Source of the DNA: Chromohalobacter sp. 11-W
GTDB lineage: Bacteria > Pseudomonadota > Gammaproteobacteria > Pseudomonadales > Halomonadaceae
Reading direction: 5' to 3'
Assembly: GCF_029889905.1 (NCBI RefSeq)
Contig: NZ_JARANZ010000006.1
Location: 186,001-250,000 of the forward strand
Length of the DNA: 64,000 nucleotides
The notes beneath the pieces are model-generated. The model made no database searches. It had not been told where the DNA came from and saw only the letters and a list, made by a program, of their open reading frames with translations. Below are positions 31,155 through 40,002 of the stretch, piece by piece; position 1 is the first letter of the stretch, and each line of letters opens with the position of its first letter. Made by a program: the position numbers and the translations under genes.

Positions 31155-31178
31155 TCGCGCGCGCGCCGCGCGCGTACG
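31155..31178. other. Alternating CG tract with Z-DNA/hairpin potential
   Basis: Two runs of alternating purine-pyrimidine (mostly CG) separated by a single phase break, followed by TACGCTAGC. It can also fold as a GC-only hairpin. It lies between rsmD and the ZapB-like gene. Confidence 0.6.
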
Positions 31179-31250
31179 CTAGCCGCCAACGGCTCGGCAA
31201 GATTTACCCGTGCCACTCGCATCGCCCCATCCAATGTGTAGGAGAAGTCC

Positions 31251-31460
31251 ATGAGCCTCGAACTCTTCAACCAGCTCGAGCAGAAGGTGCAGAACGCTGT
31301 CGAGACCATCGAGATGCTGAAAATGGAGGCGGAAGAGCTGCGCGAGGAGAACACGCGCCTCAAGCAGGAGCGTGACGAATGGGAGCGCCGTCTCAACGGA
31401 CTGCTAGGCAAGTTCCAGGATATCGAAGACGACACCAGCGATAACTCGCAAAACCAGTAA
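31251..31460 (+). CDS. ZapB-like cell division coiled-coil protein
   Basis: 69 residues, almost entirely heptad coiled coil (LFNQLEQKVQNAVETIEMLK, then EELREENTRLKQE) with an acidic, serine-rich tail. It matches the DUF904/ZapB type that stabilises the Z ring, slightly shorter than E. coli ZapB (81). An AGGAGAAG site precedes the ATG. It is convergent with rimI. Confidence 0.82.
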   Translation: MSLELFNQLEQKVQNAVETIEMLKMEAEELREENTRLKQERDEWERRLNGLLGKFQDIEDDTSDNSQNQ

Positions 31461-31493
31461 CCCCGAATCGATACGTCAAGGCAAGCGGCGCCG

Positions 31494-31964
31494 TCAGTCG
31501 CCCGCTCGCGCCTTGAGTGACATCGACATCAGGACCGCCGCTTCGCGTTTGCCTCCCCTCGTCTCGACGGGGGGATAGTAATCGCGCCGGCGCCCATCCT
31601 CGTCGAAACCGTATTGACGGTACAGCGCCAGGGCGGGTGCGTTGCTTTCGCGCACTTCCAGCAGTAAGCGCTCGGCACCGCCTTGCCGGGCGCTTGTCAC
31701 GAGATGCGCGAGCAGCATGCCTGCTACGCCCTGACGGCGCGCGTGCGGTGCGACGGTGATCGCTTGCAGCTCGGCCTCGAAGGGCAGCCAAGCAAGCACC
31801 GCATGCCCCAGTAGTGTCGCGTCCCGCCACGCACCCCAGACTTCCAGGGTGTCGTCGGCGAGTGCCCGCGCGAGGGTCGCTCGCCTCCAGGGATGTGCCT
31901 GCCCCGCTTCCTCGAGCCCCGCCACGGCATCCAGATGTGCCACGGCGAGACGCTCAAGATGCAT
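31494..31964 (-). CDS. rimI: Ribosomal-protein-alanine N-acetyltransferase RimI
   Basis: 156-residue GNAT acetyltransferase. The acetyl-CoA loop is ITVAPHARRQGVAGMLL and the C-terminal strand ALALYRQYGFDEDGRRRDYY is RimI-like; E. coli RimI modifies S18. The ATG at 31964 overlaps the end of the psi-like gene by 11 bases, the same order as holD-rimI in E. coli. Confidence 0.88.
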   Translation of the reverse strand: MHLERLAVAHLDAVAGLEEAGQAHPWRRATLARALADDTLEVWGAWRDATLLGHAVLAWLPFEAELQAITVAPHARRQGVAGMLLAHLVTSARQGGAERLLLEVRESNAPALALYRQYGFDEDGRRRDYYPPVETRGGKREAAVLMSMSLKARAGD

Positions 31965-32808
31965 CGTCGTGTCCGGCCCAGGCCTCGCGCCACGCCGCAA
32001 GCTGCGGCCATAGCGCGCGCTTGGCGGCGGCGGATGACTTAAGCGCCGCCAGCGACGGCAGCGTCCAGCAAGGTAGGTCCAGGGTCTCGCTGCGGGCTTC
32101 TTCGAGAGCCAGCACTTCATTCAGAGAGGCATCCTCACCGAACACCACCAGACGTTCAGGCCGCCAGCCACGTCGTGCCTGGCCGGCGAGATAAGCACGC
32201 AGTCCGTCGCGCGCATCGTCCAGAGGCGCCGTCGTCATCGGCGCGTTATCGACGAGCGGCCATTGGAAGCTGCGGAACTCGAGCGCCACATCCACGCTGA
32301 TACCGGCTGCGCGCAGCAGGTTGCCAAGCAGTTCATGCGACGCCCGGTCAGGCGCCTTCGCCTCGGGCACCAGCAGCAACCAGCGCCCTTCCAAGGCCGC
32401 GACTTGCAGGTCATAGCGCAGTGCCGCGTGCGCCTCGGTCTCCCCGACATCCGCGGTCGGCGCCGCTGGTTCAGCTTCGGCGGCAGGTGCCGGCACCGAG
32501 GGCGACGATGCGGGCGGCGCGTCGCCCAGCAACAAGGCCCGGGCATACGCACCGGTGGCCAACGTGTCGGTATCTCGCGATGGCGTCGCCCCCGGAGACG
32601 CCTCGTCCGAAGGGGGCGTCGACGGCACCTTCGCCGCATCGTCGAGCAATGCTTGCAAGCGCGCACCGTGACTGGTCGGTGCTTCAATCGGCGGCGCTTC
32701 CCATTCGCACGCAGGCGTAGGCAGCGCATTGGGCAGCCGATAACGGCTGGTCCAGGCACCAAGCCCCATCGCCTCGAGATATTGCAACCGCTGGACGTCG
32801 CCTACCAT
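31954..32808 (-). CDS. Enlarged DNA polymerase III psi-like subunit (cryptic HolD)
   Basis: 284 residues. The N terminus (RLQYLEAMGLGAWTSRYRLP) resembles the chi-binding start of E. coli HolD (QLQQLGITQWSLRRPG). The C terminus (AAKRALWPQLAAWREAW) resembles its end (TARAALWQQICTYE). Between them lie an Ala/Pro-rich insert (about 45-130) and an LLLVPEAKAP region like the HolD core. A long, hard-to-recognise psi upstream of rimI has been described in pseudomonads. The ATG at 32808 is one base after the bolA stop, suggesting coupling. It would link the clamp loader to SSB through chi. Homology is by eye only. Confidence 0.65.
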   Translation of the reverse strand: MVGDVQRLQYLEAMGLGAWTSRYRLPNALPTPACEWEAPPIEAPTSHGARLQALLDDAAKVPSTPPSDEASPGATPSRDTDTLATGAYARALLLGDAPPASSPSVPAPAAEAEPAAPTADVGETEAHAALRYDLQVAALEGRWLLLVPEAKAPDRASHELLGNLLRAAGISVDVALEFRSFQWPLVDNAPMTTAPLDDARDGLRAYLAGQARRGWRPERLVVFGEDASLNEVLALEEARSETLDLPCWTLPSLAALKSSAAAKRALWPQLAAWREAWAGHDDAS

Positions 32809-32809
32809 A

Positions 32810-33121
32810 TTAGCCTGCGCCGCCGCCTCGACAATTGGGGGAGTCCGGACGCGCCGCAGCACGCTGGTGCCATTCCTCAGGCGTATAGAGGTGCAAGGCC
32901 AAGGCGTGCACCGGGCCGGAAAGCTCGTCGGCGAGCAACGCGTAGACCTGCTGATGGCGTTTGACCGGCATCAGGCCTGCGAAGCGCTCGGCGACCAACG
33001 TCACCTTGAAATGCGTTTCGGCGTCCGACGGTACATTATGCATGTGGCTTTCGTTCTCGACCGCCGCATGCTCGGGGTCGAGTGACTGCAGCTTCTCTTC
33101 GATACGTGCCTGAACACTCAT
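32810..33121 (-). CDS. bolA: BolA family protein
   Basis: 103 residues with the BolA fold: NESHMHNVPSDAETHFKVTLV, FAGLMPVKRHQQVYALL and a C-terminal histidine region HALALHLYTPEEW. BolA proteins work with monothiol glutaredoxins in iron-sulfur handling and influence morphology under stress. The ATG at 33121 follows a very strong GAGGAGG site. Confidence 0.92.
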   Translation of the reverse strand: MSVQARIEEKLQSLDPEHAAVENESHMHNVPSDAETHFKVTLVAERFAGLMPVKRHQQVYALLADELSGPVHALALHLYTPEEWHQRAAARPDSPNCRGGGAG

Positions 33122-33187
33122 GACACCTTCCTCCTCTGTCGGATACGCGTCATTGTAACGTTTCCCGCGGTGGGGAATAAGCATCGC

Positions 33188-34573
33188 TCACGCCTTGGCG
33201 CGCGCCAGCGGAATCCGCCACACGCTAAGTGTCAACGCCACCACCACACTGGCGCAGCCCAACCACAGCGCATACGACAGCGACCCCCAGGAAAGCGCCA
33301 GCATCAATCCCACGGAAGCGGTACCCAAGGCCTGGCCGAAGGTCCGTACCGACGCCAGCACGCCTGAGGCATTGGCGCTGTAGGTCAACGCCACGCTGCC
33401 GATCATCTCGCGATTGTTAGGCGCCTGGAAAAGCCCATAGCCGACCCCGCATAGCACCGCCCGCCAAGCAATCGATACGGCGCCGGACTCGGCCGTCAGC
33501 GTCACCAGACTCAGCATCCCAAGCAGGAATATCGCCAGGCCGAGCGACGAGATCAGCGTCGGATTGAAGCGGTCGGCGAGCCGCCCCGAGAGCGGCCCCA
33601 CCAGCATCAGTGCCAGCGGCCAGGGAGTGAACAGCAAGGCCGCCTCGAGCGGCGTCGCGCCCATCACCGTCTGAAACATGAACGGTAGCCCCACGAAGGT
33701 GATTCCCTGAGCGACGAAGGCCATCAACGAGATCATCGCGGCGATGCTAAAGCGCGTGGCACGAAACATGGGCAACGGTACCAAGGGCGCATTCGCACGC
33801 CGCTGGCGCCATACGAATAGCACCAGGCACAGCACGCTGAGCAGCAACGGCAACCAGGCACTCGTACCGCGCGCACCGTGGCCGATATGATCGAGCGAAA
33901 AGACGAAACCACTGAGCATCGAGGCCGACAGTAGAGCCCCCAGCCAATCGAACCCCTGGGCCTCGATGGTCTCGCTGGGCAGCGCGCGAACCCCCAGGAT
34001 CAAGGCCAAAAGCCCCAGCGGCAGATTGATGGCGAACAGCCACGGCCAGCTCGCGAAATGCAGAATAATACCGCCCAGCGATGGGCCGAAGGCGATGCCA
34101 AAGGCCACCACCAGGGCCCCCATGCCGATAGCCGAGCCCAGCAGGCGCGCCGGGAAGATCAAGCGGTACATTGACGGGCCGATGCTCAACATCGCCGCAG
34201 CACCGATGCCTTGCAACATGCGCGATGCCACCAGCCACTCGAAACTACGCGACAACGCACAGCACAACGAGGCCAGCACGAACAACGCCAGCCCGCCCAA
34301 GTACAGGCGTCGCCGCCCAATGAGCCGGCTCAAGGCGGCAAACCCCAGCAACAGGGCCGCGCATACCAGTTGATAGACGTTGGTAATCCACACCGCACGC
34401 GACTCGCTCACCGCCAGCTCTTGCGCCAGAGTGGGCAACGCGATATTGACGATGCCGTTATCGAGCACCGACATCAACGTCCCCAGCACCATCACCAGCA
34501 TCGCCAGACGGCGCTGGGGGCCAGGCAAGCCTTCATCGCCGGGACGTGTCACGAAAAGACGTCGCATCAGCAT
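33188..34573 (-). CDS. MFS drug exporter, DHA2-like
   Basis: 461 residues with about 14 hydrophobic segments. The helix-1 motif is LMSVLDNGIVNIALPTLA, close to the DHA2 signature; motif A (RLIGRRRLYL) and motif C (GIAFGPSLGGII) follow. It is a proton-driven exporter of unknown substrate. A GTG 45 bases upstream (34618) keeps the frame, and an ATG at 34567 is a third option. The ATG at 34573 follows an AAAGG. Confidence 0.82.
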   Translation of the reverse strand: MLMRRLFVTRPGDEGLPGPQRRLAMLVMVLGTLMSVLDNGIVNIALPTLAQELAVSESRAVWITNVYQLVCAALLLGFAALSRLIGRRRLYLGGLALFVLASLCCALSRSFEWLVASRMLQGIGAAAMLSIGPSMYRLIFPARLLGSAIGMGALVVAFGIAFGPSLGGIILHFASWPWLFAINLPLGLLALILGVRALPSETIEAQGFDWLGALLSASMLSGFVFSLDHIGHGARGTSAWLPLLLSVLCLVLFVWRQRRANAPLVPLPMFRATRFSIAAMISLMAFVAQGITFVGLPFMFQTVMGATPLEAALLFTPWPLALMLVGPLSGRLADRFNPTLISSLGLAIFLLGMLSLVTLTAESGAVSIAWRAVLCGVGYGLFQAPNNREMIGSVALTYSANASGVLASVRTFGQALGTASVGLMLALSWGSLSYALWLGCASVVVALTLSVWRIPLARAKA

Positions 34574-34673
34574 GCCGCCACGCCTTTGCCCCTCACCGAC
34601 GCTCTTGTTCCGCGACACACCGGCGGCTCAATCGCCACCGCGTACCGATTCTCTACACCGCTCACCGAACGCG

Positions 34674-35060
34674 TCAGTCTTCGTCGGTTTCAAGCAGCAA
34701 TCCATCGTCGATCTCGGAAATCTCGAGCGGCACTTCATCATCGAGATCCAAGGCCAGATAGCTGTGTTCGACGACGAGGAACTGTTCGAACAGCGCCCAG
34801 TCGAGCGGTTCCGGCCACTGGCGCGCGTCTTCTTCCCACGCACTCAGCTCGTTCTCGAGCAGATCGAGGTGGCGCTCGCGCACGTAGGCGGCCAGCACCT
34901 CGGGCGAGTCCATTTCCGGGATCAGATAGACGGTGCTTTCACGCTCGACATCGTCGAGGGTCAAATCGTCCTCACCGACGGTGGGCTCCAGCGAGTTGAT
35001 CCAGTCAACGAACGCTTGGGTCGGCTTGACGCTCAGTGCGGAGCGATTGAGCAGCTTCAT
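34674..35060 (-). CDS. Conserved acidic protein of unknown function
   Basis: 128 residues, strongly acidic, beginning MKLLNRSALSVKPTQAFVDW and ending with a Glu/Asp-rich tail. No signal peptide, membrane segment or catalytic motif is visible. The impression is of a small conserved gammaproteobacterial family, but no function is known to me. The ATG is chosen for its AAGAGGTGA site; the longer frame has no such signal. Confidence 0.75.
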   Translation of the reverse strand: MKLLNRSALSVKPTQAFVDWINSLEPTVGEDDLTLDDVERESTVYLIPEMDSPEVLAAYVRERHLDLLENELSAWEEDARQWPEPLDWALFEQFLVVEHSYLALDLDDEVPLEISEIDDGLLLETDED

Positions 35061-35214
35061 CGGTGTCACCTCTTTTGGGAACCGCTCGGGATCGGCGGAA
35101 TTCGAACCGCAGCCATTATGGGCGCTCACCGCGCCCCTGACCAATAACGTCTAGCGAAAACAATTCACAGGATGGCAGACGCTCAACGTAGGTGAATGAG
35201 ATCGAGACAATCTG

Positions 35215-35300
35215 CGAGCCTGTTCAAGCGCAAGGCGCACGGCACTCAGGCGCCCGAGCCTATGGGGTATAGGTGAGGCGCGCCGAGTACCGCGCAACGC
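35215..35300. repeat. Long imperfect GC-rich palindrome downstream of lysS
   Basis: Left-arm segments GGCACTC, GGCGC and AGCCTAT pair imperfectly with ATAGGT, GGCGCGCC and GAGTACC around a GGGGT loop. It lies within the 272 bases between lysS and the acidic-protein gene, which otherwise show no gene. It could be a transcript end for lysS (no T run) or a member of a dispersed repeat family. Confidence 0.4.
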
Positions 35301-35332
35301 CGCGATTGGAGGCGCAGCTATTGTATTCGGCG

Positions 35333-36835
35333 TTATTCCGGGCGCATCGCCGGGAACAACAACACATCACGAATCGACGGGCTATCGGTCAGCAGCATGA
35401 CCAAGCGGTCGATACCGATGCCCTCGCCCGCCGTCGGCGGCAGGCCGTATTCCAATGCACGGACGTAATCGGCATCGTAATACATCGCCTCTAGATCGCC
35501 GGCGTCCTTCTCGGCCGCCTGCTCGGCGAAGCGCTCGGCCTGGTCTTCGGCATCGTTAAGCTCGGAGAAGCCGTTGGCGATCTCACGGCCGCCGACGAAG
35601 AACTCGAAGCGGTCGGTGACGTGAGGGTTGGTATCGTTGCGACGCGCCAACGGGCTGACCTCAGCCGGATACTCGGTGATGAACGTCGGCCGATCGAGCT
35701 TGTCTTCCGCAACAGCCTCGAAGATCTCGGTCTGCAGCTTGCCCAAGCCCCAGTTCGGCTTGACGGGGATCCTCAAACGCTCACAGGTCGCCTGAGCACC
35801 GTCGAAGGTATCGATGTCGCCTTCGCCGATGCCCTCGCCGTATTCCAGAATCGACTGGCGCAGGGTCAGCCGCTGGAACGGCTCGCCGAGTTCGTAGTTC
35901 GTGCCCTGATACTCGACCGTCGTCGTGCCCAGCACGTCGTGGGCGACGTCGCGAATCATCGCCTCGGTGAGATCGAGCAGGTCACGGTAATCGGCATAGG
36001 CCCAGTAGAACTCGAGCATGGTGAACTCGGGGTTATGACGCGTCGACAATCCTTCGTTACGGAAGTTGCGGTTGATCTCGAACACCCGCTCGAAGCCGCC
36101 CACCACCAGCCGCTTGAGATACAACTCCGGCGCAACGCGCAGGTACATGTCGATATCCAGCGCATTATGATGCGTGACGAACGGCCGTGCCGTGGCGCCA
36201 CCGGGGATCTGCTGCAGCATCGGCGTTTCGACTTCCATGAAGCCGCGTTCGACCAAAAAGCGCCGAATGCCGCTGATCACTCGAGAACGCACCTCGAAGA
36301 CGCGCCGCGACTCGGGGTTCATGATCAGGTCGACGTAGCGCTGGCGATAGCGCGCCTCGGTGTCGGTCAGGCCGTGGAACTTGTCGGGCAGGGGCCGCAG
36401 GCTCTTGGTCAGCAAGCGCGCCTCGCCCATCATCACGTACAGATCGCCCTTGCCGGATTTATGCACCGGCCCGCGCGCCGCGACGATATCGCCGATGTCC
36501 CAGCTCTTGACGTCCTCCAGCACCTCGGCGGGCAGGCCTTTCTTGTCGACATACAGTTGAATCTGGTCGGAAACGTCCTGGATGACGATGAACGGCCCGC
36601 GCTGGCGCATGATACGCCCGGCAACCGACGCCTGACGGTCAAGCGCTTCCAGCTCGGCCTTATCCTTATCGCCCAGTTCGGCCTGCAGTTCGGCCGCGAG
36701 ACTGTCGCGACGAAAGTCGCTAGGAAAGGCGCTACCGCCCTCTTCTGCGGCTTGGGCGCGACGTGCCGCCAACTTGGCACGGCGTTCCGCAATCAGATGA
36801 TTCTCGTCGTGTTGAGAGGAGTCTTGGTTGGCCAT
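35333..36835 (-). CDS. lysS: Lysyl-tRNA synthetase, class II
   Basis: 500 residues. An OB-fold anticodon-binding domain comes first ([17 protein letters not shown]). The class II catalytic core follows: motif 2 in [20 protein letters not shown] and motif 3 in [13 protein letters not shown] near the C terminus. It lies downstream of prfB on the same strand, the usual prfB-lysS pair, here separated by a hairpin-repeat locus. Confidence 0.97.
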   Translation of the reverse strand: MANQDSSQHDENHLIAERRAKLAARRAQAAEEGGSAFPSDFRRDSLAAELQAELGDKDKAELEALDRQASVAGRIMRQRGPFIVIQDVSDQIQLYVDKKGLPAEVLEDVKSWDIGDIVAARGPVHKSGKGDLYVMMGEARLLTKSLRPLPDKFHGLTDTEARYRQRYVDLIMNPESRRVFEVRSRVISGIRRFLVERGFMEVETPMLQQIPGGATARPFVTHHNALDIDMYLRVAPELYLKRLVVGGFERVFEINRNFRNEGLSTRHNPEFTMLEFYWAYADYRDLLDLTEAMIRDVAHDVLGTTTVEYQGTNYELGEPFQRLTLRQSILEYGEGIGEGDIDTFDGAQATCERLRIPVKPNWGLGKLQTEIFEAVAEDKLDRPTFITEYPAEVSPLARRNDTNPHVTDRFEFFVGGREIANGFSELNDAEDQAERFAEQAAEKDAGDLEAMYYDADYVRALEYGLPPTAGEGIGIDRLVMLLTDSPSIRDVLLFPAMRPE

Positions 36836-36864
36836 GTCGTTACCTGTAAAGAATAAAAGAAAGC

Positions 36865-36890
36865 TGGAAGCTAGAAGCTAGAAGCCAAGA
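36865..36890 (-). repeat. Short CTAGAAG repeats upstream of lysS
   Basis: GCTGGAAGCTAGAAGCTAG and following bases: two to three diverged copies of the same heptamer that is expanded at 50046-50150 (there written GCTTCTA on the plus strand). Confidence 0.8.
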
Positions 36891-36960
36891 TCAAACTACC
36901 ACTCCACAACCACTCCACGGCTTTTGAAGTGTGACTTTTGATCTTTCTTCCCTCTTACAG

Positions 36961-36986
36961 CTTCCAGGCACGAAGTGCCGCTCTTC
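36961..36986 (-). repeat. 26-bp hairpin module, copy A
   Basis: On the minus strand: GAAGAGC, stem GGCAC, loop TTC, stem GTGCC, then TGGAAG. It begins 8 bases after the prfB stop codon. Confidence 0.9.
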
Positions 36987-36994
36987 AGGCTTTC

Positions 36995-38093
36995 TTAAAG
37001 CCCTTGTTTCAGGCTCGCCTCGATGAACTGATCCAGATCGCCATCGAGCACTTTCTCGCAGTTGCTGGACTGCACGCCGGTGCGCAAGTCCTTGATGCGC
37101 TGGTCATCGAGCACATAGGAGCGGATCTGACTGCCCCAGCCGATATCCGATTTGTTGTCCTCGGCTTCCTGTTTGGCGGCGTTGCGCTTATCCATTTCCA
37201 GCTCCCACAACTTCGCCCTGAGCTGCTTCATGGCGAAGTCGCGGTTGGCGTGCTGGCTGCGCTGGCCTTGGCATGCCACCACGATCCCCGTGGGCTCGTG
37301 GGTGATACGCACCGCCGAGTCGGTGGTGTTGACGTGCTGGCCGCCCGCACCGCTGGAACGATAGGTATCGACGCGCAGATCGGACGGATTGACCTCGATC
37401 TCGAAGTTGTCGTCGATTTCCGGCGATAGAAACACCGAGGCGAACGAGGTATGCCGACGCCCCCCCGAGTCGAACGGGCTCTTGCGCACCAGGCGATGCA
37501 CACCGGTCTCGGTGCGCAGCCAGCCGAAAGCGTAATCGCCTTGAATGTGCAAGGTCGCCGACTTGATGCCCGCCACATCGCCGCTGGACAACTCGATGAT
37601 ATCGGTCTTGAAGCCGTGATGTTCGCACCAGCGCAAGTACATGCGCAGCAAGATGTTGGCCCAATCCTGCGCCTCGGTGCCGCCAGACCCGGCCTGGATA
37701 TCGAGATAGGCGTTGTTGGCGTCCATCTCACCGGAAAACATACGCCGGAACTCGAGCTTGGTGAGCTGTGACTCGAGTTTTTCGAGTTCACTCCGCACTT
37801 CATCGACGGTGGCGTCGTCTTCCTCCATCACCGCCAGCTCGAGCAGTTCCTGATGATCCATCAGGCCTCGGTCCAGCGCGTCGAAGGTTTCGACGACCGC
37901 CTCCAGAGTGGCACGCTCCTTACCCAGCTTCTGCGCGTAGTCCGGATCGCTCCACACATCCGGGTTTTCCAGCTCGCGGGTGACTTCCTCTAGCCGTTCT
38001 TTCTTTGCGGCATAGTCAAAGATACCCCCTCAGGACGTCTGTCCGTTCGGACAGGTCCTTGATGAGGTGGTTGATCGGGTTGATCTCTTGCAT
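36995..38093 (-). CDS. prfB: Peptide chain release factor 2, with programmed +1 frameshift
   Basis: RF2 recognises UGA and UAA. The first 25 codons (38093-38019, [10 protein letters not shown]...LRGYL) end at an in-frame TGA (38018-38016). A +1 shift skips base 38018 and continues from GAC at 38017 to 36995, giving 365 residues, the same as E. coli. The tripeptide anticodon SPF (RKSPFDSG) and the catalytic GGQ ([13 protein letters not shown]) are present. The ATG at 38093 gives the family N terminus. It is therefore an intact autoregulated gene, not a pseudogene. Confidence 0.97.
38015..38032 (-). promoter_or_regulatory. RF2 programmed frameshift signal
   Basis: On the minus strand AGGGGG TAT CTT TGA C: an internal Shine-Dalgarno-like AGGGGG, the slippery CTT and the TGA stop followed by C, identical in layout to the classical bacterial prfB site. 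Confidence 0.97.
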
Positions 38094-38357
38094 GGGAATC
38101 CTTTTCAGGCGCGCTGATTCGCACCGCAGCGGCGTGTTTGCCGGTACACAGTGAAGAAAAGAGACACATTGTAGCCAATGCACCCGCGAGCGGCTATCCC
38201 ATGCCGCGCTTCGCGGCATTCGTAAGCGCTCTATCGAATATATGAAAAAGCATATACGAAATTTGCAATAGACACGTTTCATCAGACGGGGAGATGGTAA
38301 TCCCACGATGTGGCGCCTTTTACGGCATCCGGTACAACAACAAACGGAACAGACAAT
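38094..38357. promoter_or_regulatory. Divergent prfB/oppA promoter region
   Basis: 264 bases without a gene. The middle (about 38230-38285) is AT-rich, with TATATGAAAAAGCATATA, and probably contains the oppA promoter. No specific operator is recognised. Confidence 0.4.
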
Positions 38358-39944
38358 ATGCTTCGACACTCGCATACTCTACTCGGCGCCATGGCGCTGT
38401 CTTCTCTGGCTCTGGCAACACCGGCCCAGGCCGAGACCCTCAACATCGGCGTCATGGGCGAACTAGCGTCCTTCGATACCTCACAGGTCTCCGGTGGCGT
38501 CTGGGAATCCCAAGTTCTGATGGACGTCTACGAAGGCTTGCTAAAGGAAAACCCCAAAGGCGAGGTCATCCCCGGCATGGCCACTGACTGGGAGATTTCC
38601 GAGGACGGCAAGACTTACACTTTCCACCTGCGTAAAGATGCCAAGTGGTCCGACGGTGAGCCGGTCACCGCAGAGGATTTCGTGTTCGGCTGGCAACACC
38701 TTCTCGATCCGGCCAGCGCCTCGAAATATGCTTACCTGCTCTACCCGATCAAGAACGCCGAAGCCGTCAATACCGGCGATAAATCGCTCGATGCCTTGGG
38801 TGTGGCATCACTCGACGATGGCAAGACCCTCAAGGTGACTCTCAATTCACCGACCCCCTTCTTTCTCCAGCTACTGACCCACTACACCGCCTACCCCGTG
38901 CCCAAGCATGCCGTCGACGAATACGGCAAAAAATGGGTCAAGATGGGCAACATCGTCACCAACGGCGCTTTCACGCCAGCGGACTGGGTCTCGCAATCGC
39001 GTATCAGCGTCGATAAAAATCCTGAGTATTACGATGCCGATGAGGTCAGCCTCGACGGTATCAACTATTTCAATACCGAGGATCGCAACGCTGCCATCTC
39101 GCGCTTTCGTGCGGGTGAGCTGGATATCATCCGCGATTACCCTTCGAGTCGCTACCATTGGCTCGAAGAGAACCTGCCAAAAGCCACGCATCTGAGCCCG
39201 ATGCTGGGGTCCTACTACTACGTGCTCAACACTCGCGAAGGCCGACCGACCGCCGACAAGCGTGTCCGTGAGGCGTTGAACCTGGTCGCACGTCGTAAGG
39301 TACTCTCCGAGCAAATCATGGCCGGCAGCTTCAAGGACGCCTATTCGTTAGTCCCCCCGGGCACCAGCCACTACGACGTACAGCACATGGACGGCGTCGA
39401 GGGTGACTACGCCAAACGCTTGGCCAAGGCCAAGCAACTAATCAAGGAAGCCGGCTACGGCCCTGACCATCCGCTGCAACTGAAGCTGCGCTACAACACA
39501 TCCGACGAGCACAAGAAGATTGCCATCGCCATGGCGGCGATGTGGAAGCCGCTGGGTGTCGAGGTCGAAATGACCAACGCCGAAGCCACCGTGCACTACC
39601 AGACCATTCAAGAAGGTGACTTCGATGTCGCCCGCGCCGGCTGGATAGCCGACTACAACGATGCCGAAAACTTCCTGACGCTACTGCGCGGCGGTGTCGG
39701 CAACAACTACGGCGACTACGACAACGCCGAGTACGACAAGCTGCTCGACCAGGCCGCCAGCACTCAAGACCTCGACAAGCGCGAGGCGCTTCTCGAAAAG
39801 GCCGAGAATGTCGCTCTCGATGACTATGCCTTGGTCCCGTTGCTCTACTACGTGACACGCAACCTGGTAAATCCCGAGATCACTGGTTGGCAGGACAATG
39901 CCGAGGATGACCACCCCTCACGCTGGGTGAAGTTCTCTGAGTAA
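38358..39944 (+). CDS. oppA: Oligopeptide ABC transporter substrate-binding protein
   Basis: 528 residues with a signal peptide ending ATPAQA-ETL. It is a family 5 solute-binding protein (VYEGLLKENPKGEVIPGMA, YTFHLRKDAKWSDG, FRAGELDIIRDYPSSRY). It should bind peptides in the periplasm. The ATG at 38358 is preferred because it starts the signal peptide. It heads a four-gene operon with both permeases and a fused ATPase. Confidence 0.92.
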   Translation: MLRHSHTLLGAMALSSLALATPAQAETLNIGVMGELASFDTSQVSGGVWESQVLMDVYEGLLKENPKGEVIPGMATDWEISEDGKTYTFHLRKDAKWSDGEPVTAEDFVFGWQHLLDPASASKYAYLLYPIKNAEAVNTGDKSLDALGVASLDDGKTLKVTLNSPTPFFLQLLTHYTAYPVPKHAVDEYGKKWVKMGNIVTNGAFTPADWVSQSRISVDKNPEYYDADEVSLDGINYFNTEDRNAAISRFRAGELDIIRDYPSSRYHWLEENLPKATHLSPMLGSYYYVLNTREGRPTADKRVREALNLVARRKVLSEQIMAGSFKDAYSLVPPGTSHYDVQHMDGVEGDYAKRLAKAKQLIKEAGYGPDHPLQLKLRYNTSDEHKKIAIAMAAMWKPLGVEVEMTNAEATVHYQTIQEGDFDVARAGWIADYNDAENFLTLLRGGVGNNYGDYDNAEYDKLLDQAASTQDLDKREALLEKAENVALDDYALVPLLYYVTRNLVNPEITGWQDNAEDDHPSRWVKFSE

Positions 39945-40002
39945 CTGCCCTTCCCTATGACGAATTCGCCGTCCCATCTCGGGGCGGCATGCGGAATGCC
40001 TC

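Noticed and set aside
36995-38093. prfB as a frameshifted pseudogene
   Set aside because: The interruption is the conserved programmed frameshift signal, and both parts match RF2 without loss.
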